From Mycobacterium adipatum (GTDB taxonomy: Bacteria > Actinomycetota > Actinomycetes > Mycobacteriales > Mycobacteriaceae), in NCBI RefSeq assembly GCF_001644575.1, contig NZ_CP015596.1:4774001-4838000 (forward strand): a stretch of 64,000 nt of DNA, written 5' to 3'. The notes beneath the pieces were generated by a model, which saw only the letters and a program-made list of their open reading frames with translations, had not been told where the DNA came from and did not search any database. The translations under genes and the position numbers were made by a program. Positions 25,313 to 34,626 of this stretch are shown here, piece after piece. The stretch's first letter is position 1. Each line of letters opens with the position of its first letter.

Positions 25313-26488
25313 TCAGTACATGACCATGTCGGGCTCGAGTTGCTTTGCCCACGCCACGATGCCGCCCTGTAGGTGCATCGCGTCGGCGAACCCGGCCTTC
25401 TTCAGCACCGCCAGCATCTCCGCGGAACGGATCCCGGTCTTGCAGTAGAGCACCGCGGTCTTGTCCTGCGGGACGGTCGCCAGCCCCTCGCCCAGCTCGA
25501 TCACCGACTTGGGGATCAACGTCGCGCCCTCGATGTGGTTGATCTCCCACTCGACGGGTTCACGGACGTCGATCAAGGCCACCGGTTTCCCGGAATCGAG
25601 CAGCTCACGCAGCTCGCGCGGGGTGACCGTGGAGTCGACCGCCGCCTCGGCCGCGGCATCGGAGACCACACCGCAGAAGGCCTCGTAGTCGATCAGCTCG
25701 GTGATCTTCGGGGTGGCCGGATCCTTGCGGATCTTGATGGTCCGGTACGTCATGTCCAGCGCGTCGTACACCATCAGCCGGCCCAACAGCGGGTCGCCGA
25801 TACCGGTGAGCAGCTTGATGGCCTCGGTGCCCATTACCGACGCGATCGAGGCGCACAGGATGCCGAGCACCCCGCCCTCGGCACACGAGGGCACCATTCC
25901 CGGCGGCGGCGGCTCCGGGTACAGGTCGCGGTAGTTCAGGCCCAGCCCGTCGGGGGCGTCCTCCCAGAACACCGACACCTGGCCCTCGAAGCGGTAGATG
26001 GAACCCCACACGTAGGGCTTACCGGCGAGCACGGCGGCGTCGTTGACCAGATAGCGGGTGGCGAAGTTGTCGGTGCCGTCGAGGATCAGGTCGTACTGGG
26101 AGAACAGTTCCACCGCGTTGTCGGGCTCCAGGCGCACCTCGTGCAACACCACGTTCACCAGCGGGTTGACCTCGAGCACGGAATCGCGGGCGCTCTGGGC
26201 CTTGGACCGGCCGATATCGGACTGCCCGTGGATGATCTGGCGCTGCAGATTGGACTCGTCGACGACGTCGAACTCGACGATGCCGATCGTCCCGACCCCG
26301 GCGGCGGCCAGGTACAGCAGGGTCGGCGAGCCCAGCCCGCCGGCCCCGATGACGAGCACGCGGGCGTTCTTCAACCGCTTCTGACCGTCCACGCCCATAT
26401 CCGGAATGATCAGGTGCCGGCTGTAGCGGGCGACCTCTTCGCGGGTCAGTTCAGCGGCTGGCTCCACCAGCGGTGGCAACGACGTCAC
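25313..26488 (-). CDS. moeZ: MoeZ, adenylyltransferase/sulfurtransferase for sulfur carrier proteins
   Basis: 391-residue fusion of an E1-like adenylating domain and a C-terminal rhodanese. The ATP loop is VIGAGGLGS, the E1 active-site region is DGTDNFATRYL, and the rhodanese Cys lies in VLYCKTGIRSAEM. MoeZ adenylates the C-terminal Gly-Gly of small sulfur carriers (MoaD-like, CysO, ThiS) and then transfers sulfur, serving molybdopterin and cysteine synthesis. The GTG at 26488 gives the standard mycobacterial start (TSLPPLVEPAAELTREEVAR); the frame is open 17 codons further up. It corresponds to Rv3206c. Confidence 0.93.
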   Translation of the reverse strand: MTSLPPLVEPAAELTREEVARYSRHLIIPDMGVDGQKRLKNARVLVIGAGGLGSPTLLYLAAAGVGTIGIVEFDVVDESNLQRQIIHGQSDIGRSKAQSARDSVLEVNPLVNVVLHEVRLEPDNAVELFSQYDLILDGTDNFATRYLVNDAAVLAGKPYVWGSIYRFEGQVSVFWEDAPDGLGLNYRDLYPEPPPPGMVPSCAEGGVLGILCASIASVMGTEAIKLLTGIGDPLLGRLMVYDALDMTYRTIKIRKDPATPKITELIDYEAFCGVVSDAAAEAAVDSTVTPRELRELLDSGKPVALIDVREPVEWEINHIEGATLIPKSVIELGEGLATVPQDKTAVLYCKTGIRSAEMLAVLKKAGFADAMHLQGGIVAWAKQLEPDMVMY

Positions 26489-26584
26489 CGTGCACTCCTC
26501 GAATCGACGACGAATTCCTGGGCCAATCAGACCAGGCACAGGTACTCAACAGCAATTCACCGCAATACGTTCCCGGCGTGCGCG

Positions 26585-27799
26585 TCAGGCGATCGGATAC
26601 GGCCACGGGTTGAAGCGGCACGTCAGATTGTCGGCCTTCACCGACTCCGGGTCGAACCGGGCGCCGTCGTTGTTACTGGTCGAGAAGGTCTGCTGCATCA
26701 TGATCGGCGCCAATGCACCGTTCTCGGGGCACGGCTCGTGCTGGCGGTAGCCGATCGCGTGGCCGACCTCGTGGTTGACCACATACTGGCGGTAAGACCC
26801 GATGTCGCCCTGGAACGAGGTGGCGCCGCGCACCCACCGGGCCTCGTTGATGAACACCCGCGCCTGATCCCCCAGATAGGCCGGGTTGTAGCAGGACGCC
26901 TCCAGCGGGATGTCGTAGCCGCAGCCCTCACGGATGGTCAACGGTGAGGTCAGCGACACCCGGAAGTCCGGCGGGCCTTCACTGTCGTTGTCGACGCGCA
27001 GGAACGCGAACTGCGCGTTGTGGGTCCAACTCTTCGGGTTGGCCAGGGTCTCGCTGACCATCCGGGCGAACCCCTCGTCACCGCCGAAGGACGCGGTGTC
27101 CAAACCGTCCTCGACCTCGACGGTGTAGGTGAACGTCTTCTCGGTGCCCTGCCCCACCTTGGGCGAGGTGCCCGGCACGATGTGCCAGGTCTTCGCACCG
27201 GCCTGCGTGAACGGGCCGCCGCCGGGAAGGATGCCGGTGGGCAGGTTGGCGTCGAACTCGGTCAGCCCCTTGGGCGGCGCGCCGATGATCGCGGTGCTCG
27301 GGGCGTCGATGGTGGGCGGACCCTGCACCGGCCCCTCGGCATTGACCGGGACGGCAGACGTGCCGGTGCCGGCCACCGTCTGATACAGCACGACGCAGGT
27401 GACCACCGCGAGGATCGGCAATGCGTAGGCCCGCCAGCCATAGGTCGAGACGAAACGCCCCAGCCAGGTCTGCTTACGCCACTGCTGGTGTTCGTCGCGG
27501 TTCGCCCGCGGCCGGCCCAGGCCCTCGGCCAGCGGATCGCGCTGCGCACGCAGCGGTTCACGCTGGTCATCGCGCCGGACCGGCATGCGGTCCGGGTCCG
27601 TACGCCCGGTGCCGCGCTGGCCGCGATAGCGCACCCCGTGCCCGCCGTATCGATCTCCCGGGTCGCTGCGCTCTCCCCCGCCGTATCGATTCCCCGGGTC
27701 GCTGCGCTCCTGCCCGCCGAATCGATCTCCCGGGTCGCTGCGCTCCTGCCCGCCGAACCGGGCACGGTCGCCGACGCGACGCCCCGGGTCGTAGGTCAC
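26585..27799 (-). CDS. DUF3152 membrane-anchored protein with metzincin-type zinc motif
   Basis: 404-residue protein. The basic, repetitive N-terminal third has three 12-residue units of the type RFGGQERSDPGD and is followed by a single membrane helix (ALPILAVVTCVVLYQTVAG). The rest is an extracellular DUF3152 domain. It carries HEVGHAIGYRQH, with H343, E344, H347 and H353 matching the metzincin zinc motif HExxHxxGxxH, and a Met-turn-like PIMMQQ downstream, so a secreted metalloprotease activity is plausible though unproven. Two Cys pairs in the domain may form disulfides. The GTG start at 27799 keeps the Rv3207c-like beginning (TYDPGRR). Confidence 0.82.
   Translation of the reverse strand: MTYDPGRRVGDRARFGGQERSDPGDRFGGQERSDPGNRYGGGERSDPGDRYGGHGVRYRGQRGTGRTDPDRMPVRRDDQREPLRAQRDPLAEGLGRPRANRDEHQQWRKQTWLGRFVSTYGWRAYALPILAVVTCVVLYQTVAGTGTSAVPVNAEGPVQGPPTIDAPSTAIIGAPPKGLTEFDANLPTGILPGGGPFTQAGAKTWHIVPGTSPKVGQGTEKTFTYTVEVEDGLDTASFGGDEGFARMVSETLANPKSWTHNAQFAFLRVDNDSEGPPDFRVSLTSPLTIREGCGYDIPLEASCYNPAYLGDQARVFINEARWVRGATSFQGDIGSYRQYVVNHEVGHAIGYRQHEPCPENGALAPIMMQQTFSTSNNDGARFDPESVKADNLTCRFNPWPYPIA
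27647..27754. repeat. Three tandem 36-bp units inside the DUF3152 gene
   Basis: Units at 27647-27682, 27683-27718 and 27719-27754 share TCGAT(C/T)(T/C)CCCGGGTCGCTGCG with a few changes, and a partial fourth follows. They encode 12-residue Gly/Arg/Asp/Ser repeats in the cytoplasmic tail. Repeats of this kind vary in number between strains. Confidence 0.85.
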
Positions 27800-27934
27800 C
27801 GCACCAGGATGGCACAGCCGCGCCGCCGACACAGGTACCGACACCGGGCGCTCCCCAGCGTGCGGTTGCCGTGCGGTAGTAATGTCGTGGCGATCGGCAG
27901 GTTCGCCCGCCGGCGAGGCGCCAACCGCGCCTGA

Positions 27935-28627
<693 letters not shown>

Positions 28628-28647
28628 GGGACCGGGCCAGCGGAGCA

Positions 28648-28896
28648 CTAGCTGGTCTTGATGGCCTCCGCGCCGACCCCGAAGCCGACCTTGCGGATAT
28701 CGGCGGCACCGATCTCGACGTAGGCGATCTTCGCCGACGGCACCAGGTAACGGCGCCCCTTCTCATCGCTCAATGCGAGCACGGCCGAACTGTCACCCAG
28801 TGAGTTGACGATCGCCTTTTCCACCTCGTCGGGTGTCTGCGCGCTGCTGATGATCAGCTCTCGCGGGCTGTCGGTGACCCCGATCTTGATGTCCAC
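28648..28896 (-). CDS. DUF3107 small protein (TB9.4 family)
   Basis: 82-residue protein of the DUF3107 family, known in M. tuberculosis as Rv3208A/TB9.4. The conserved beginning DIKIGVTDSPRELIISSAQT fixes the GTG at 28896 as the start; a longer frame would run into the inverted repeat upstream. The short alpha/beta fold has no catalytic motif, and the function is not known. It is convergent with the tetR gene. Confidence 0.85.
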   Translation of the reverse strand: MDIKIGVTDSPRELIISSAQTPDEVEKAIVNSLGDSSAVLALSDEKGRRYLVPSAKIAYVEIGAADIRKVGFGVGAEAIKTS

Positions 28897-28920
28897 TCTG
28901 CGGGCCTTTCGGTTGGTTGG

Positions 28921-28953
28921 CGATGCGTCCAACAAAGGCTAGTGGACGCATCG
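28921..28953. promoter_or_regulatory. Perfect inverted repeat upstream of the DUF3107 gene
   Basis: CGATGCGTCCA (28921-28931) and TGGACGCATCG (28943-28953) are exact reverse complements separated by 11 bases. The repeat sits 25 bases upstream of the DUF3107 start, in the divergent region shared with the mmpS-like gene. It has the form of a repressor operator. Confidence 0.5.
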
Positions 28954-29109
28954 AAGATCGCGTCGCCGTGGTCGTTGCGCCGTAAGCGAAGTGCACTGAT
29001 CAGACCGAGTCCGGACCGTGACCGGACCGCGACCGCGCCAACATCATCTGTCACATTCGCCCCATTAACATCGGTTGAGTACGTGCTGGAACTATCTGGG
29101 AAATGGGTT

Positions 29110-29994
29110 ATGAGCAGGCAATATGCGCCCTACGCGAGCACCCGCGACAGCTACCCGGGCAGCGGCTACCAGTCGGCCGCCCCGGCCGATCCCGCGGTCG
29201 ATCAGCAGACCGCGTACCGCAGCGACCGCGAGCGCCGACGCGCCGCGAGGCGGGGCGCCGGCTATGGGCGGGTCCCCCGCACGACGTACGCCGACTACGA
29301 CACCTACGACCCGGCTCATGACGATCTCGCCTACGACGAGGCCGACACCGACTACACCGACTACGAGTTCCCGGCCGACTACCACGAGCCGCTGGATCGT
29401 CGCTGGATCTGGGTGGCCGGCGTCGCCGGTGTCATCCTGATGGTCGCGGTCATCTGCACCGGCATCATCCTCGGCGGCGGGGACAGCGGCACCGTCTCCG
29501 CCGGCGCCACCACCACATCGGCCGACGCCGAACCCACTGCTGCACCCTCAGCCAGTGCCACTCCCAGCGCTGCGGCGCCGGCCCCCGTCTTCCCGTCACT
29601 GCCGCCCGAGACGGTGACCACGGTGACCCCGAGCGCCACCGCGACACCCGCCCCCGCGCCGGCCCCCACCGCACCGGCTCCGGTGGTCGTCCCGGAGGCG
29701 CCGGTCGCCGACCCCGCGCTGGCCGCGCGCACCGTCACCTATCACGTGACCGGCAACCGGCAGCTGATCGATCTGATCACCGTCATCTACACCGACCAGC
29801 AGGGCGCGTTGCAGACCGATGTCAACGTCGCACTGCCGTGGGTCAAGACCGTGGTCCTCGACCCCGGGGTATCGCTGTCATCGGTGACGGCGACCAGCGT
29901 CGGCGGTCAGCTCAACTGCTCGATCGTGGACGGCAGCGGCGCCGCCGTGGCAGTGCAGGCCAACAACTCGATGATCGCGACCTGCACCCGGTAG
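29110..29994 (+). CDS. MmpS-like membrane protein with Pro/Thr-rich linker
   Basis: 294-residue protein. The N-terminal half is acidic, Tyr-rich and cytoplasmic (DYDTYDPAHDDLAYDEADTD). A single membrane helix follows (WVAGVAGVILMVAVICTGII), then an Ala/Pro/Thr-rich extracellular linker of about 70 residues and a C-terminal MmpS-type beta domain beginning VTYHVTGN. That domain has two Cys residues (NCSIVD and ATCTR) likely to form a disulfide. MmpS proteins assist MmpL lipid exporters, but no mmpL gene is nearby. It corresponds in place to Rv3209. Confidence 0.8.
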   Translation: MSRQYAPYASTRDSYPGSGYQSAAPADPAVDQQTAYRSDRERRRAARRGAGYGRVPRTTYADYDTYDPAHDDLAYDEADTDYTDYEFPADYHEPLDRRWIWVAGVAGVILMVAVICTGIILGGGDSGTVSAGATTTSADAEPTAAPSASATPSAAAPAPVFPSLPPETVTTVTPSATATPAPAPAPTAPAPVVVPEAPVADPALAARTVTYHVTGNRQLIDLITVIYTDQQGALQTDVNVALPWVKTVVLDPGVSLSSVTATSVGGQLNCSIVDGSGAAVAVQANNSMIATCTR

Positions 29995-29998
29995 CCGG

Positions 29999-30715
29999 TC
30001 AGCCCAGACCGAGTTCCTGCATCCGGCTGGCGTGGGTGCGCTGCAACCGATCGAAGAACTCCGAGAGCTGTGCGAGCCCGTCACTGCTGCTGATCACCAG
30101 ATCGACCAGTTCGTCATGGTCGGCGAGCACGAACTGGGCTTGGGTGATGGCCTCGCCGAGCAGCCGGCGCGACCACAGCGCCAACCGGTGGCGCTGGCGG
30201 TCGCTGGCGGTGACGGCGGCACGCACCTCGCCCACCACGAACTGCGAATGTCCGGTCTCGGCCAGCACCGAGCGCACCACGCCGGAGGCCTCGGCGGGCA
30301 GCGCATCGGCGATCTGCAGGTAGAAGTCGGCGGCAAGGGCATCGCCGATATAGGTCTTGACCAGCGCCTCCAACCAGGTGCTCGGGGTGGTCAGGCGGTG
30401 GTAGTTCTCCAGCGCGGGTGCGTACCGCGTCATCGCCGGCACGGTGTCCACGCCGCGGGCGGTCAGCGCCTCGTGCAGCACCTCGTAATGCCGCATCTCC
30501 GCGGCCGCCATGCTGGCCATGTTGATCCGGCCGGCCAGGTTCGGCGCCATCTTGGCCTCTTCGGTCAACCGGTAGAACGCGGCCACCTCCCCGTAGGCGA
30601 GCAGCGCGAACAGCTCGGTGACACCCGGATGATCGACCGACACACCCGGCGCCTGAGGCTCGTCAGCGGGGGTGACAGGCTGCGTTGGCGACGTCTGCGG
30701 CGTCGGTGAAATCAT
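29999..30715 (-). CDS. Ferritin-like (MiaE-type) helical protein
   Basis: 238-residue protein of the family represented by Rv3210c, a predicted four-helix ferritin-like fold. Acidic and His residues are placed for a di-metal centre: E in LLAYGEVAAFYRL, the ExxH of AAAEMRHYEVL, D in YIGDALAADFY and ExxH in LAETGHSQF. The related MiaE enzymes hydroxylate a modified tRNA base; here a role is unproven. The first 25 residues are Pro-rich and probably disordered. It is divergent from rhlE. Confidence 0.75.
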   Translation of the reverse strand: MISPTPQTSPTQPVTPADEPQAPGVSVDHPGVTELFALLAYGEVAAFYRLTEEAKMAPNLAGRINMASMAAAEMRHYEVLHEALTARGVDTVPAMTRYAPALENYHRLTTPSTWLEALVKTYIGDALAADFYLQIADALPAEASGVVRSVLAETGHSQFVVGEVRAAVTASDRQRHRLALWSRRLLGEAITQAQFVLADHDELVDLVISSSDGLAQLSEFFDRLQRTHASRMQELGLG

Positions 30716-31010
30716 GGCCCAACTCTAGTCCGGCGGCGATGCGACGACCCAGTAGCGGGTTGAGCAGCTATCATGGACCACAGGTAGCGATCTTTTGGGC
30801 ATGGCGAACGGCTTTTTCCACCGGTCGATACCGAAGAAATGTGCGTGCACGTGGTTTGGCCCGCCCTCGATCGGCAGGGCCCGACGGAGCGGTATCCCCC
30901 GTCTAGCTGGGAATACCCGCCTTTTACTCGTCATCGTCGTGCGCGCGTGGACGCGACGAGGATTAGACAAGCGAAAGGCTGACGGCAGCGAAAGCTACGC
31001 CGACCACACT
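30716..31010. other. 295-base intergenic leader upstream of rhlE
   Basis: No gene is supported here. The region separates two divergent genes and probably holds both promoters and a long untranslated leader for rhlE. The rhlE frame remains open to 30795, but that segment has no family similarity. No riboswitch or strong hairpin was recognised. Confidence 0.5.
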
Positions 31011-32516
31011 ATGACTGCACTTGACAGCAAACCGAACATTTCCTTCGCCGAGCTGGGTGTCCGGGACGAGATCGTCCGGGCCCTCGCCGAGACCGGCAAG
31101 GAACACGCCTTCGCCATCCAGGAACTGACCCTGCCGCTCGCGCTGGCCGGCGACGACCTGATCGGCCAGGCCCGCACCGGCATGGGCAAGACACTGGCCT
31201 TCGGCGTGCCGCTGCTGCACCGGATCAGCAGCGACGGTGGCCGCCCGCTCAACGGCACCCCCCGCGCGCTCATCGTGGTGCCCACCCGCGAACTCTGCCT
31301 GCAGGTCTACAACGACCTGGAGATCGCCTCGAAGTACCTGCGCGCGGTCTCCGAGGACTCCGACCGGAAATTCGTGGTGACCTCCATCTACGGCGGGCGC
31401 CCCTACGAGCCGCAGATCGAGGCGCTGCGCAAGGGCGTCGACGTCGTCGTCGGTACCCCGGGACGGCTGCTCGACCTCGCCCAGCAGGGACACCTGCAGC
31501 TGGGCAGCCTGTCGGTGCTGGTACTCGACGAGGCCGACGAGATGCTCGACCTGGGCTTCCTGCCCGATATCGAGCGGATTCTGCGGCTCACCCCCGACGA
31601 CCGGCAGTCGATGCTGTTCTCGGCCACCATGCCGGGTCCGATCATCACGCTGGCGCGCACCTTCATGAACCAGCCCACCCATATCCGGGCCGAGGCTCCG
31701 CAGTCCTCGCAGACCCACGACACCACCGAACAGTTCGCCTACCGCGCGCACGCGCTGGACAAGGTGGAGATGGTCGGGCGCATCCTGCAGGCCGAGGGCC
31801 GCGGCGCCACCATGATCTTCACCCGGACCAAGCGCACCGCGCAGAAGGTCGCCGACGAGCTCGCCGAGCGCGGCTTCAAGGTCGGCGCCGTGCACGGTGA
31901 CCTGGGCCAGGTCGCACGCGAGAAGGCGCTCAAGGCGTTCCGCACCGGCGAGGTCGACGTGCTGGTGGCCACCGATGTCGCCGCCCGCGGTATCGACATC
32001 GACGACATCACCCACGTCATCAACTACCAGATCCCCGAGGACGAGCAGGCCTACGTGCATCGCATCGGCCGGACCGGGCGCGCGGGCAAGACCGGCATCG
32101 CGGTCACCCTGGTGGACTGGGATGAGCTGCCGCGCTGGACGATGATCGACAAGGCGCTGGGGCTCAACAACCCCGATCCCGTCGAAACCTATTCCAGCTC
32201 ACCGCATCTGTTCGAAGAGCTGAAGATCCCCGCCGACGCCACCGGGTCGATCGCCGCGCCACGCAAGACCACGACCCGCACCGAGGGTGAACGCACCGAA
32301 CGCCCGGCCCGCAGCCGCAACCGCACCCGGCAGCGCACCCGCGCCGGCCAGCCCGCGACCGGTCACCCGGAGGGCGATACGGCCCCGGCCGCGCCGGCGG
32401 GCACCGAAAGCCCCGCCGCCGCCGAGGGATCCTCGGACTCCGACGGTGCCGACGCACCGGCCAAGCGCCGCCGCCGGCGCCGTCCGCGCAAGTCCAGCAC
32501 CCCTGCCGCCGGCTAA
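31011..32516 (+). CDS. rhlE: DEAD-box RNA helicase RhlE
   Basis: 501-residue ATP-dependent RNA helicase. The core has all main motifs: Q-motif region FAIQELTLPLAL, Walker A ARTGMGKT, LDEADEM, SAT in LFSATMPGP, ARGIDIDDITHV and HRIGRTGRAGK. A C-terminal tail of about 90 residues is Arg/Pro/Ala-rich (AKRRRRRRPRKS) and probably binds RNA. DEAD-box proteins of this type take part in RNA decay and ribosome assembly. The ATG at 31011 (MTALDSKPNISFAELGV) is the family start. It corresponds to Rv3211. Confidence 0.92.
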   Translation: MTALDSKPNISFAELGVRDEIVRALAETGKEHAFAIQELTLPLALAGDDLIGQARTGMGKTLAFGVPLLHRISSDGGRPLNGTPRALIVVPTRELCLQVYNDLEIASKYLRAVSEDSDRKFVVTSIYGGRPYEPQIEALRKGVDVVVGTPGRLLDLAQQGHLQLGSLSVLVLDEADEMLDLGFLPDIERILRLTPDDRQSMLFSATMPGPIITLARTFMNQPTHIRAEAPQSSQTHDTTEQFAYRAHALDKVEMVGRILQAEGRGATMIFTRTKRTAQKVADELAERGFKVGAVHGDLGQVAREKALKAFRTGEVDVLVATDVAARGIDIDDITHVINYQIPEDEQAYVHRIGRTGRAGKTGIAVTLVDWDELPRWTMIDKALGLNNPDPVETYSSSPHLFEELKIPADATGSIAAPRKTTTRTEGERTERPARSRNRTRQRTRAGQPATGHPEGDTAPAAPAGTESPAAAEGSSDSDGADAPAKRRRRRRPRKSSTPAAG

Positions 32517-33770
32517 GTGGGTGCTGACCGACCTGCCCGGTCGCTTCGTCGCTTTCCGCCGCCGGAACGGCGCACGCGCGGTGATCTGATCGCGGCCGCG
32601 GCGATTGCCCTGGTGGTGGCCGTGGTCGCGGCGCTGGTCTGGTGGACCAGCGACGCACGGGCCACCATCAGCAGGCCCGCCGCGCAACCGGTACCGAGCC
32701 TGACACCGGCGACCCGGGTGCCGGCCGCCCTCACGCCACTGTGGTCGGCGCCGAGCGCAAAGACCACGATGCCGCTGGTGGTCGCCGGTGCACTGGTGAC
32801 CGCCGACGGCAACGGCGTGACCGGCCGGGACCCGGCGACGGGAACCGAATTGTGGAGCTATACCCGCGATCTCGAACTGTGCGGCGCCACCTCCGTGTAC
32901 CAGTACGCGGTGGCGGTGTACCCGGACTCGCGGGGCTGCGGTCAGGTGAGCACCATCGACGCCTCCACCGGAAAGCGCGGCCCGGCGCGCACCGGCTACG
33001 CCGATCGGGAGGTGCGACTGTCCTCGGACGGCAGCACGGTGCTCGCGGCCGGCGACAGTCGCCTTGAGCTGTGGCGCTCGGACATCGTCCGGATGCTCGG
33101 ATGGGGAACGGTCGACGCCCGCGTGAAACCCGATGTGCCGCAGTCTCCGTTGTGCCGGCTGGTGTCGGCGGCGGCCAGTTCGGCCGCGGTGTCGGTGCTG
33201 GAGTCCTGCCCGGAACAGACCGAGATGCGCCTGACCCTGCTCCGGGTGTCCGACGAAGAGGACGTTCCCGAGGTCAAGTATGAGCAACAGCCCGGTGTGT
33301 CCGCCGATGCCGATGCCCGGGTGATCGCGGTCTCCGACACCACCACCGCGGTCTACCTGCCGACACCCAAGCCGGTGGTCAACGTCGTCGACGACACCGG
33401 CACGGTCACCGCCAGCACATTGCTGGACCGAGCGCCCGCCGAGGCGGCGACCATGTCCCGCGCGGGTGACCTGATCACCTGGTGGACCGGCGATTCGGTG
33501 TTGGTCTTCGAGGCCGCCGGTCTGCGCTACAAGTACACCGTGGCGCCCGCGCCCGGCGGCGCGCCGATCGGCCCGGGCACCATGATGGCCGGCGACCTGC
33601 TGATCCCGGTCACCGACGGCTACGACGTGTTCAATGCCGAAACCGGCACCGGGATACGACATATCGATCTGGACCGCGAACCGGTACCGACGGCGGTCGT
33701 GCCGGCCGCGGCCGGTTCCACCCTGATCGAACAGCGTGGCGACACCGTCGTGGCGCTGGGATCGCCGTAG
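32517..33770 (+). CDS. Membrane-anchored beta-propeller protein (Rv3212 type)
   Basis: 417-residue protein. A short basic N-terminus is followed by a membrane helix (IAAAAIALVVAVVAALVWW), then an exported domain. Its repeats, such as DGNGVTGRDPATGTELWSY, have the Trp-ending pattern of PQQ-like beta-propellers. Two Cys residues in DLELCGATS and DSRGCGQVS probably pair. The cargo or ligand is unknown. It starts with GTG immediately after the rhlE stop, so it is probably co-transcribed and translationally coupled. It ends three bases from the parA stop. Confidence 0.8.
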   Translation: MGADRPARSLRRFPPPERRTRGDLIAAAAIALVVAVVAALVWWTSDARATISRPAAQPVPSLTPATRVPAALTPLWSAPSAKTTMPLVVAGALVTADGNGVTGRDPATGTELWSYTRDLELCGATSVYQYAVAVYPDSRGCGQVSTIDASTGKRGPARTGYADREVRLSSDGSTVLAAGDSRLELWRSDIVRMLGWGTVDARVKPDVPQSPLCRLVSAAASSAAVSVLESCPEQTEMRLTLLRVSDEEDVPEVKYEQQPGVSADADARVIAVSDTTTAVYLPTPKPVVNVVDDTGTVTASTLLDRAPAEAATMSRAGDLITWWTGDSVLVFEAAGLRYKYTVAPAPGGAPIGPGTMMAGDLLIPVTDGYDVFNAETGTGIRHIDLDREPVPTAVVPAAAGSTLIEQRGDTVVALGSP

Positions 33771-33773
33771 CCG

Positions 33774-34568
33774 CTAAACCTCCGGGGCGAAGGTGCCCAG
33801 CGCTTTGCCGGACTTCCAGTGTTTCAGCAACGAGTCGGCGAGTTCGCGATAGGCGTTGGCGCCCTTGTTCTTCCGCCCCGCCAGCACCGACGATCCCGAT
33901 GCGCTGGCCTCGGCGAACCGCACCGTGCGCGGGATCGGCGGCGCCAGCACCGGCAGGTCGTAGCGGTCGGCGACGTCGAGTAGCACGTCGCGGCTGTGCG
34001 TGGTGCGCGCGTCGTAGAGCGTCGGCAGCGCGCCGAGCAGCTTCAGGTCCGGGTTGGTGATCTGCTGGACGTCGTTGACGGTCCGCAGGAACTGCCCGAC
34101 CCCGCGGTGCGCCAGCGTCTCGCACTGCAGCGGGACGATCACCTCATCGGCGGCCGTCAGCCCGTTGAGCGTCAGCACCCCCAGCGACGGCGGGCAGTCG
34201 ATGACCACCACGTCGAAATCCTCTGCGATCTTGGCCAGGGCCCGCTTCAGCGCGTACTCGCGCCCGGCCCGCATCAACAGCATGGCCTCGGCGCCGGCCA
34301 GATCGATATTGGCCGGCAGCAGGGTCATACCCTCGACGGTCGGGATCAGGGCGGCACCCGGCTCCACGTCGCCGAGCAGCACCTCATGGACCGATACCGC
34401 CAACTTGTCCGGGTCCTGCCCCAGCGAGAAGGTCAGACAGCCCTGTGGGTCGAGGTCGACGAGCAGCACCCGTTGACCTTTCTCCGCCATCGCCGCACCG
34501 ATCGACGCCACCGTCGTCGTCTTGGCGACCCCACCCTTTTGATTGGCGACCGCTAATACTCGCGTCAC
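33774..34568 (-). CDS. ParA/Soj-type ATPase, orphan
   Basis: 264-residue ParA-family Walker ATPase with the deviant Walker A KGGVAKTTT at the N-terminus, DLDPQGCLTFSLG and the switch VVIDCPPSLG. Proteins of this type position DNA or large protein assemblies using ATP-dependent dimerisation. No parB or parS site is nearby and the chromosomal partition genes lie elsewhere in mycobacteria, so this is an orphan (Rv3213c type). The GTG at 34568 gives the standard start TRVLAVANQKGG; the frame is open 87 codons further up but overlaps the divergent gpm2 gene. Confidence 0.9.
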   Translation of the reverse strand: MTRVLAVANQKGGVAKTTTVASIGAAMAEKGQRVLLVDLDPQGCLTFSLGQDPDKLAVSVHEVLLGDVEPGAALIPTVEGMTLLPANIDLAGAEAMLLMRAGREYALKRALAKIAEDFDVVVIDCPPSLGVLTLNGLTAADEVIVPLQCETLAHRGVGQFLRTVNDVQQITNPDLKLLGALPTLYDARTTHSRDVLLDVADRYDLPVLAPPIPRTVRFAEASASGSSVLAGRKNKGANAYRELADSLLKHWKSGKALGTFAPEV

Positions 34569-34626
34569 CCGTTCATCCTGGCACGCGGATGCGGCGACGG
34601 ATGCCCCGTGCGGCAGAATCGCCGGT

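Noticed and set aside
27647..27754. Possible CRISPR array
   Set aside because: The 36-bp units are adjacent with no unique spacers and lie in frame within the DUF3152 gene; they are coding repeats.
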